Assembly: GCA_035564555.1 (NCBI GenBank)
Contig: DATMTS010000060.1
Coordinates: 1 to 25,337, forward strand
Source of the DNA: DATMTS01 sp035564555
Lineage (GTDB): Bacteria > Actinomycetota > Actinomycetes > Actinomycetales > Microbacteriaceae
DNA: 25,337 nucleotides
Direction: 5' to 3'
Positions 1 through 7,800 of this stretch are shown piece after piece. Within the stretch, counting starts at the first letter, position 1, and every line of letters starts with the position of its first letter. The translations under genes and the position numbers were made by a program. A model generated the notes under the pieces. That model ran no database searches. It was not told where the DNA came from and worked only from the letters and a program-made list of their open reading frames with translations.

Positions 1-45
1 CCGGCCGACGGCCCACCGGCCGACCCGCGCCGGCGTGCGGCGTGC
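1..45. other. GC-rich sequence downstream of the minus-strand operon
   Basis: These bases follow the stop codon of the TgpA-like gene. The 9-mer ccggccgac occurs twice (1-9 and 17-25). I see no hairpin followed by a T-run in the minus-strand direction, so no terminator can be called. The sequence may belong to a neighbouring gene outside the window. Confidence 0.4.
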
Positions 46-2538
46 TCACGCCGGGTCGGCAGCGGGCGGCACGTCGACAGCCCGCGGCACACCCGCTGAT
101 CCGGTCGTGCGTCGCGGTCGGATGCCGCCCCGCTTCTCCGCTCGATGGAACCGGAACGACGCGATCCGCGCGCGCAGCCAGCCCGCGCTCCGTGTCGCCT
201 GCTCCACGGCCGCGTCCGCGGCGGCCCAGGTCGTCTCGACCCGCTCGTCGCTGACGTGCGAACCGTCGAACACCGCGGCATCGACCTGGTTCGCGAGTGT
301 GTCGAAACCGTTCGCAGGCTGCGGCAGCCCCTGCTGCTCCAACTGGGCGCGCAACGCCTCCGCCGTCTGCTTGCGGGTCGCCTTAGCCGGAATGGTGAAC
401 CCGAGTTCGGCATACCCGTCGGTGAGTTCGTCCCATGCCCCCGCCGACTGCCGGTGGGGCGGCCCCGTGGTGCGCCTGCGGCGTCGGCGACGCCGCTTGA
501 GGCCGGCGATGATCAACAACGGCAGGAAATATGCCAGGAGTGGAATACCGATGATTCCGGCTACCCAGTACACCCAGCCCGGCAACTCGAATGCGCTCTT
601 CTTGTCCTTGGGATTGTTGTCCTTGGTCTTGACCGGCGTCAGCAGGTCCTCGGCCTTGGGGTTCGATCGAGGTGGCTGGCGCACCTGGGGCTGGGGCTGC
701 AGCTTCGGTTTGGTCGTCTGGTCCTTCGGCGCATCGGTCTTGGTCGGGGTGGGGAAGAACGGCACCCAGCCCACGCGGTCGAAGGCGACTTCCGCCCACG
801 CCGTCACGTCATCACCGGTCACCGCGGCTGTCGCCGACCCGGCGCGCGCCTTCGGCGCGAATCCCATGACGACGCGAGCCGGGTAGCCGAGATGTCTGGC
901 CATCAACGCGAACGCCGACGCGTACTGTTCTTGGTCGCCCACCATCGGCTCCTTGGTGAGCAGATCCGTCATCCGGTCTGCGCCTTCGCCGGCACGGGAC
1001 GGCACGGGGTCGGATGCTCGTCCGTGACTGAGGTAGCCCAGCGACTTGAACGAGCGCTCGATGTTGCGAAGCTTCTGGATCGCGCTGGAGGAGTGGCCGG
1101 CGAACTCTTCCGCTTTGGATGCGACGATGTCGGGCACGTTCGACACGGGAGGCATCTCAAGGGTCGCCGGGGCGACTCGAGCGAGCTGCTTGTCGCTCGG
1201 CAGCTTCTGCGCCGTCACCGTGATGGTGTATTCCAGTCCGCGCTTGACTCCGCTGGTGACGGCCGTGGTGCCGGTGGCCCTGTTCACGCGCACGGTGGTC
1301 GTCGGGTCGGTACCGGTGTACTTGTCGAAGTGCAGGCTGTTCACATATCCGAGGTTCGGCAGCCAGACGTCGTTGTATCCGTCGACGGTCAGTGTGGCCT
1401 TCGAGTCGCTGCCCGGCGTGAACAGCGGCGGTCGCGGGATGGTGCTGCCGAGCAGTTCGAACCCCCCTGACCCATCGGTCTGCTGCTCGGGGTCGGTCAC
1501 GCTCCACACGATGCCGTCGTAGCTGTCCATGGTGGCCAGCCGCACGAGGTCTCCCTCCCGGGCGCCGGTGATCGTGAACAGCTTCGTCTTCTGCAGATCC
1601 TTGGTGTAGTGCCGGAACCCGGCAAGCGGGCTCGGATAATCCAACGGATCGAACGGCGGCGTCACCTCCTGGCGCAGCACGAACCGGGATGCCTGCGCCG
1701 GCGCGACAACGCCGCCCACGAGCGCGCCGACCACCACGGCGCCGACCACCACGATCGCGGACCCGACGAGTTTGCGGGTACGCAATCCCTTGTCACCCTG
1801 CACCACCACGGCGGCGTCACGCCCTCGTCGCCAACCGAGCCAGACCAGGGCGACTGCGGCGAACAGCACACCGCGCACGGCAGCGAAATACGGGTCGCGG
1901 GTACCGAGCAGGATGCCGGCCAGGAACAGCAGCACCGGAGCGATCAACAGCGCTCCGGAACGCAACGTGGTGCGCCTCGTCCCCGCCAGCCACCGGCTGG
2001 CGAGCGAGACCGTGACGAGACCCACCAACCAGGTCGCGACGTACGGAATCACGGCGACGTACGGCGGGGCCTCCAACGGGGCTTGCAGGGTCACGGCATC
2101 CGACCAGCCGAAGACCGCGCCGAGCACGAGCCCGGCGAGGCTCTCGATCGACGGCAGCACCGCGAGCGTCGCCTGGGACGGCAGCGCCAGCGGCGTGCCG
2201 AGCACGAAGTAGGCGGCGAGGGCGATCAGCACGGTCACCGGGACAGAGAGCCGGAACAATCGCCCGACGAGCGCGGCCCCTCCCCCGACGATGAGGCCGC
2301 CGAGCGCGGCCGGCACGAATGCGTAGTGCCCGAATGCCGGTTCGAAGCCGACGACGGCCAGCACTGAAAGGCCCATCAGAACGCCTACGTCGGTCCAGGT
2401 CGTCGTGCTCAGCCCGCCGAAGCCCCCGCCGCGCCGATCACCGCCGCGCCTATCACCCCCGCGCCAGCCGGCCCCGGTGCCGAGGCTGCCGCCGCCTGAT
2501 TTTGTGGCGCCTGGAGGTCGCAGCGCTGTCGTCGTCAT
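46..2538 (-). CDS. TgpA-like membrane protein with a degenerate transglutaminase domain
   Basis: 830 aa, polytopic. A Gly/Arg-rich start (RRGGD repeated near residues 26-38) is followed by about seven membrane segments (roughly 50-280), an outer domain, a transglutaminase-like core (about 515-600), a Pro/Lys-rich linker, one more membrane helix (653-680), an Arg8 stop-transfer run (682-689) and a cytoplasmic tail resembling DUF4129. The core keeps the fold signature (GDxEQYASAFALMAR, YPARVVMGF, AWAEV, GWVPF), but the Cys position is Gln536, the His before AW is Thr579, and the acidic position before PTP is Phe595. Transglutaminase or protease chemistry is therefore unlikely and a structural or binding role is more plausible. 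It is the last gene of the operon; its ATG overlaps the DUF58 stop by one base (TGATG). TgpA proteins usually sit beside MoxR and DUF58, as here. Confidence 0.9.
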   Translation of the reverse strand: MTTTALRPPGATKSGGGSLGTGAGWRGGDRRGGDRRGGGFGGLSTTTWTDVGVLMGLSVLAVVGFEPAFGHYAFVPAALGGLIVGGGAALVGRLFRLSVPVTVLIALAAYFVLGTPLALPSQATLAVLPSIESLAGLVLGAVFGWSDAVTLQAPLEAPPYVAVIPYVATWLVGLVTVSLASRWLAGTRRTTLRSGALLIAPVLLFLAGILLGTRDPYFAAVRGVLFAAVALVWLGWRRGRDAAVVVQGDKGLRTRKLVGSAIVVVGAVVVGALVGGVVAPAQASRFVLRQEVTPPFDPLDYPSPLAGFRHYTKDLQKTKLFTITGAREGDLVRLATMDSYDGIVWSVTDPEQQTDGSGGFELLGSTIPRPPLFTPGSDSKATLTVDGYNDVWLPNLGYVNSLHFDKYTGTDPTTTVRVNRATGTTAVTSGVKRGLEYTITVTAQKLPSDKQLARVAPATLEMPPVSNVPDIVASKAEEFAGHSSSAIQKLRNIERSFKSLGYLSHGRASDPVPSRAGEGADRMTDLLTKEPMVGDQEQYASAFALMARHLGYPARVVMGFAPKARAGSATAAVTGDDVTAWAEVAFDRVGWVPFFPTPTKTDAPKDQTTKPKLQPQPQVRQPPRSNPKAEDLLTPVKTKDNNPKDKKSAFELPGWVYWVAGIIGIPLLAYFLPLLIIAGLKRRRRRRRRTTGPPHRQSAGAWDELTDGYAELGFTIPAKATRKQTAEALRAQLEQQGLPQPANGFDTLANQVDAAVFDGSHVSDERVETTWAAADAAVEQATRSAGWLRARIASFRFHRAEKRGGIRPRRTTGSAGVPRAVDVPPAADPA

Positions 2539-3833
2539 CAGCGCCCCGCCCTCTCCAACAGAGCCGGCAGGTCGCTGAGCTTGCCGACGGTGGCGAGCAT
2601 CACATTGCCGAGCATGTCGAGTCGGGCATCTCTGCCATCTTCCACGCGCACCGCGATCAGTTCGGCATCCGATTCATACAGGGTGGAGACCGAGCGGATG
2701 TCGTGGGTAGGGACTCCCGAGCCGACGATCAGGATGACCAGACTGGGCGCGGGGAGCTTGCGACCGGCGACCCTGGCGAACTCGCGCAGGCTCCGATAGC
2801 TGCCGCTGACCGGCTGCACGCGGCAGGAGTCGTCGAGCAGTGAGAGCGGGGTGCGGGAGCGGAGCGTCCCGCCTTCCCACAGCACGTTCAGGTCGGTCTC
2901 TTCCCGGATCACCTGGCAGGCGATGGACGCGGTGACGGAAACCCCGAGCTCGAACTCGCTGTCGGAGGCGTACTGAGCGGCTTCGGCGCTGAACAACAGC
3001 AGCAACTGCGAGCGTCGGGTCTCCTGGTACTGCCGGATCATCAGCTGCCCGGTGCGTGCCGAGGTGCGCCAGTGCACATTGCGGATGTCATCGCCCGGCT
3101 CGTACGGCCTCAGCGCGTGGAACGCGAGGTCGCTGTCGGTGATGACCCTCGTCGGCTGGCCTTCGAGGTCGCGCACGAGGCCGCGCGCCGTCGCGTTCAG
3201 TCGGATCGTCTTCGGATGCACGAAGAGCTCGATGGGTTCACTCCAGCGGGTCGTGCGCCGCAGCAACCCGAACTGGTCTCCGCGCACCGAGAGCGCCGGC
3301 CCCGCAACGATGACCGCTCGGTGAGCGGTGGGAACGGCGAACAGTTCGTCGGTCTCGGCGCCGGGCGCCAACCTGGGCACCATGAACTCGGCCATTCCGC
3401 TGCCGACCGGGAGCTCGAGGCGCGTCGGCAGCACGGGTCGGCCGCCGGAATTGACCACCTCGAGCCGGCCCATGGCACGGTCGCCGGCCACGACCCGACG
3501 CGGATTCAGCTCGATGCTCACGGCGTAGGTCGCCCTGCCGAACACGAAGCAGAGTGCGATGGCGAAGGCGGCGAGCAACGTCGCGGTCATGAAGGTGAAC
3601 TCGGCCCAGCCGAACCACACGGCGAGCACGAACGATCCCGCTGCCGCTGCCAGCAGCAGCCAGCCGAGTGTGGATACCACCCGCAGCGCCGCACCGAGAA
3701 CACCGGCCGCCGCCTCCCACGCCGGGCTCAGCACCCGTCCGAGTGCCGCGACACCCTGGATCACTGCGCGACCCAGTTCCCGGATAGCAAGCCGGGTCTG
3801 CTGAAGTGGCCTCTTCTGGGCGGAGTTCGTCAT
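2538..3833 (-). CDS. DUF58 domain-containing protein
   Basis: 431 aa. Two membrane helices (about 53-73 and 79-99) precede a beta-rich region and the DUF58 core. The family hallmark is present at about 244-270: YEPGDD, then RNVHWRTSAR, followed by a VWA-like Rossmann segment. A basic N-terminal extension of about 50 residues faces the cytoplasm. DUF58 proteins are regular partners of MoxR ATPases and are thought to act with them in assembling or activating envelope or cofactor-containing complexes; the function here is inferred from that. The ATG lies 7 bases after the MoxR stop with no good Shine-Dalgarno sequence, so translational coupling is likely. The stop overlaps the TgpA-like start. 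Confidence 0.93.
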   Translation of the reverse strand: MTNSAQKRPLQQTRLAIRELGRAVIQGVAALGRVLSPAWEAAAGVLGAALRVVSTLGWLLLAAAAGSFVLAVWFGWAEFTFMTATLLAAFAIALCFVFGRATYAVSIELNPRRVVAGDRAMGRLEVVNSGGRPVLPTRLELPVGSGMAEFMVPRLAPGAETDELFAVPTAHRAVIVAGPALSVRGDQFGLLRRTTRWSEPIELFVHPKTIRLNATARGLVRDLEGQPTRVITDSDLAFHALRPYEPGDDIRNVHWRTSARTGQLMIRQYQETRRSQLLLLFSAEAAQYASDSEFELGVSVTASIACQVIREETDLNVLWEGGTLRSRTPLSLLDDSCRVQPVSGSYRSLREFARVAGRKLPAPSLVILIVGSGVPTHDIRSVSTLYESDAELIAVRVEDGRDARLDMLGNVMLATVGKLSDLPALLERAGR

Positions 3834-3840
3834 GGAGCGA

Positions 3841-4809
3841 TCAGGCCGCGCGGTAGGCGGGCGGAGTCACCTCGGACATCGCGCGTGCCACGATCTCCTC
3901 GGCCTTGACCCCGGAGAACTCCGCCTCCGGGTCGACGATCACGCGGTGGGCGAGCACGGACACGGCAAGATCGCGGATGTCGTCGGGAGTCACGTAGGTG
4001 CGGCCGGAGGCGATCGCCCAGGTCTTGGCGGCACGCGCCAGCGCCAGAGCCCCTCGGATCGAGACGCCGAGCGCGGCATCCTTGTCTGCCCGGGTAGCCG
4101 AGATGATCTCGCTGAGATAGCCCATCACGGCGCCGTCGGTGTGCACCTCCGCGGCCAGCGCGGCCATGGTGTTCACCGACTCGGATGCGATGATCGGACT
4201 GACGCCGGCCGCGCGCGAGCGGTTCGACGAGTCGAGCAGAAGCCGCACGGTCGTGTCGTGGTCGGGATAGCCGAGTGAGGTCTTGATCAGGAACCGGTCG
4301 AGTTGCGCCTCCGGCAGTGTGTACGTGCCGGCCTGCTCGATCGGGTTCTGGGTCGCGATCACCATGAACGGGCTTCCGACCGGGTGACCGACGCCGTCGA
4401 CGGTCACGACCCCTTCCTCCATCACTTCCAGCAGCGCGGACTGCGTCTTCGGCGATGCCCGGTTGATCTCGTCGGCGAGTACCACGGAGGCGAAGATGGG
4501 GCCGGGGTGGAACTCGAATTTGCCGTTGGACTGGTCGTAGATCGTGACTCCGGTGACATCCGAGGGCAGCAGGTCCGGTGTGAACTGGATACGCGACTGC
4601 GTGCCCTCGATCGTGTTCGCGAGAGCCTTGGCCAGCACGGTCTTGCCGGTGCCGGGCACGTCTTCCAGCAGCACATGGCCGCCGGAGAGCATCGCCGTCA
4701 CGACCAGACGGATGCTGTGCTCCTTGCCGAGGATCGCCTTGTCGACGTTCGCGACGAGCTGCCCGAACGCGCCGGCGAACCAGTCCGCCTGTTCCTGTGT
4801 CACTGCCAT
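3841..4809 (-). CDS. MoxR-family AAA+ ATPase
   Basis: 322 aa from ATG at 4809, the normal MoxR length. This start has GAGAGG five bases upstream; the frame stays open further upstream, but that part overlaps the giant gene and is not MoxR-like. Visible motifs: Walker A PGTGKT (52-57), Walker B LADEIN (111-116), sensor-1 ATQNP (152-156), and the arginine of the LDRF element (172) typical of MoxR. MoxR proteins hydrolyse ATP and act as chaperone-like remodelling factors for complexes encoded nearby. DUF58 and the TgpA-like protein follow at once, giving the classic trio, while a 1765-aa surface protein lies 52 bases upstream. The surface protein, DUF58 and TgpA are thus the best client candidates (inference). 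Confidence 0.95.
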   Translation of the reverse strand: MAVTQEQADWFAGAFGQLVANVDKAILGKEHSIRLVVTAMLSGGHVLLEDVPGTGKTVLAKALANTIEGTQSRIQFTPDLLPSDVTGVTIYDQSNGKFEFHPGPIFASVVLADEINRASPKTQSALLEVMEEGVVTVDGVGHPVGSPFMVIATQNPIEQAGTYTLPEAQLDRFLIKTSLGYPDHDTTVRLLLDSSNRSRAAGVSPIIASESVNTMAALAAEVHTDGAVMGYLSEIISATRADKDAALGVSIRGALALARAAKTWAIASGRTYVTPDDIRDLAVSVLAHRVIVDPEAEFSGVKAEEIVARAMSEVTPPAYRAA

Positions 4810-4830
4810 GAAGACCTCTCTTATGTGTCG

Positions 4831-4861
4831 CGTTCTGGGTGGAGGGAAAAAGTTCAGAACG
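4831..4861 (-). repeat. Inverted repeat between the giant protein gene and moxR
   Basis: Seven-base perfect arms (4831-4837 and 4855-4861) enclose a 17-base loop in the 52-base gap after the giant gene's stop. On the minus strand the TTTTT run is inside the loop rather than after the stem, so this does not look like an intrinsic terminator. It could be an RNA stem protecting or setting the level of the downstream message, or chance. Confidence 0.35.
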
Positions 4862-7800
4862 TCAACCGAACGGTACCAAGGGACTCGACACGCCATCGAT
4901 GACGATAGAGCCGCTCTCGCGAGTGCCACAGTTGGGCTTCCGGCTCGTGTAGTAAGTGCTGGTGTCCACATCGCCGTTGCCGTCGCTCGTGACCCCGGGA
5001 ACGGCCTCATCCAGTCCGGCCGTGCAATGCACGGTCACCGAAAGTGCCGCATTCGGTGTGAAGTGCTGCCCCTTGATCAAGAAGTAGTGGCAGGTGCCAC
5101 CGCCGACCTCGCAGGGCACGGGGTGTGCATTGTCCGGACCGGTCTGCGCTGCTGGCTGCGGCGGCGGCTGGTCGGCGAAGTTGACGCCGTTCGACGGTGC
5201 CGACCAGTCGCTCCACACGCCGCCGTTGTTCTGCTGCCGAACCTGCACGGTCCACGTGTTGCCGCTCTTGCTCGCGCCTCCGGTGGAGGCGGAGGTGCCG
5301 GTCGTCTGCCCGGTCGTGCCGTTGCTCAGCTTCCACTGGTAGGTCCTGAGACCGCCCCTGGTGTCGGCTCCGTTCCAGCCCCAGCTCAGGTTGCCGTTCG
5401 GCGAGTAACCGCTGCCGCTCAGAGTGGGCGCTGCGGGGGCCACCGGCTTGCCGTAGGTGGTGACTGAGTTGCTCGCCGCCGACTGCACGCTCCAGCCGTC
5501 GGCGTTGTGGGCGTCCACCGTGAACGTGTACGCCTGACCGTTGCTCAGCCCGTTGATCGTGTGGTCGCCGAGGCCGTTCACGGTGCCGACGATGCTGCCG
5601 TTCGCGTAGATGCGGTACGAATCGATGGGCTTGCCGTTGTCGGCCGGCGCCCGATTGATCGAGACGATCATGCTGGAGTCGCCGTTCGCTTTCGCGGCCG
5701 GGGTATCGGGCCGCTCCGGAACGTCGTGGATCGTCACCCGGTACTGGCCGATCGCGGCGGCCGTGCGCTTCGGGTCCTTGGTGGCATCCTGCACGTGGTA
5801 GGTGATGTTAACCGATCCGACCGCTGCACCGCTGCCGACGCTCACCGAGATCGACGATGACGAGTGCGTGACCGTCACCCCGGCAGGCGCGCTGACGGCG
5901 GTGGCGTCGGTGATGGTCAACGGGCTGCCGGGGAACGGATTGATCCAGTAGTCGTCGCTCGCGGCGTTCGGCAGCGTGACGGTGTTGCCGCGCTGCACCT
6001 CGCTGGTCTGCGGCGGGTTCTTCTGCGTCGCGATGGGCCGCTGCGAGCTGACCACGTGCACATTGACGGACCCGGCGATCTTCTTGGTGCCGGAGCTGAC
6101 CGTGAAGGTCAGCTTCGCGATGGCTCCCGGCTGCACTCCGAGCGGGGAGGAGATTCTCAGCGTCGATCCGCTCAGCGTCGCGTGCACGTCGGCGGTCGCG
6201 CCGCCGAGACCGGAGTATGTCAGCGCGCGCAGGATCGCCGGGTTCGGGTGGTAGCTGGATGCCCGCAGGTCGACGGCCGTTGCGGTCTCACCCGGCTGGA
6301 TGCTGACGGTCGGCGGAGTGAAGGTGGGCGCGACATCCGATCGATCGGGATTCCCCACCGTGATCGGCAGCACGAGCTGCGTCACCCGGTCTTTGCTCTG
6401 GCCCGCTTCGTGCCCGTCGTTCACCTCGAACGTGACGGATCCCGGCCCGCGATAGCCCTTCTGCGCGCTGAAGCGCAGACTCTGATCACCGGCGTCGCCG
6501 GTGATGCCGCCGGTCGCCCTCAGCCCGCGCGCGTTGACGATCTTCGCGGGTCGGCCACTCGGCACGTCTATCACATCGGCGAGCCGCCAACTCTTCGAGG
6601 CGTTCATCGCGACGATCTGTTGCGGCAGGCTCGCCTTGATGTGGGGCGGCGCCGTGGCATCCCCGCGCGGAGGGATGATGATGAACGCGCTGCCGGAAAG
6701 CCCCGTCACGGGATCCGTGAGCCGGTAGGTCACCGCCATTCGTGATTTCGTCGGTCGCACCGTGACGGTACCGCCCGACCCGACAGTGGCCACCTGCGCG
6801 TTTGCGCCTTCGACCGAAACCTTCAGGTCGCCGACGAGGCCGGACGGGTTCACTGCGCCGCCGCGCACGTCGACCCGGACCGTCGTCTTACGCGCGACCT
6901 GGTCGGGTTCGATGAAGTGGTCGAGAGCCGACGGGTACTGCAGCTTCGCCTTGTCGGTGACGACGACCTGCACGTATGCACTCGCCTGCCCGCCCTGCCC
7001 ATTGGTGATCGAGTAGCGCAGCACGTAGGCACCCTGCTTCTTGGGCGCCCGCACGAGAACGATCGGACCATGCACGGATGCCGTCAGTGCGGCATCCACC
7101 TGCGTGAGCTTTTTCGACAGGGCGATGGTGTAACCGTTCGGGTCCGAGTCGTTGGCGAGCACGGGCACCGCGGCCGTCTTACCCGGCTTCACCTGCACGG
7201 TGTCGTTCACAGCGATAGGCGGCGCAATCTGCGCCGGCCGCGGGATGACGCCGACGCGTACGGTGCCGATCGCCGACTTGCCGTACGTGTCGGTCACCGA
7301 GTAGGTGAACGTGTCGGTGCCGCCGGAGGTCTCGTATGCCTCGTAGTCGAATGACGTACTCGTCGATTTCGAGATCCGTCCGAGGGTGGGTTGCCGGGCG
7401 ATACCGTTCAGCGTCACCGAGTCGCCATCGGGGTCGATGCCGGACAACGGCACGTCGACGGGGATCGTCGAACCCGCGAACGCACGGATCGTGATCGGCT
7501 GGGGTGTCGGGGCGCGATCGTCGCCCTTCGCGGCAGCGGTCACGTTGAACGTCACGGCGGCCTGGGCCTTCTGCCCGAACTTGTCGGTCACGCCGTACAC
7601 GACCGAGTACTGGCCGGCCCTCTTCGGTGCCTGGTAGCGCACCGAACTGCCGCTGATGAACGCCGTGGACCCGGCACCGGCGCTGGAGGTGTTGTGCAGC
7701 GCGGGGTCGAGGCTGAAGGGCTCGTGGTCGGGCGAGTAGTCATTGTCCAGCACAGGAACCGTGACGATGTCGCCGACGCGCACGGTGGCCGCGTCGTCGA

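Noticed and set aside
4810..5010. 67-residue N-terminal extension of MoxR
   Set aside because: It overlaps the giant gene, is not MoxR-like, and ATG at 4809 has a good ribosome binding site and gives the usual length.
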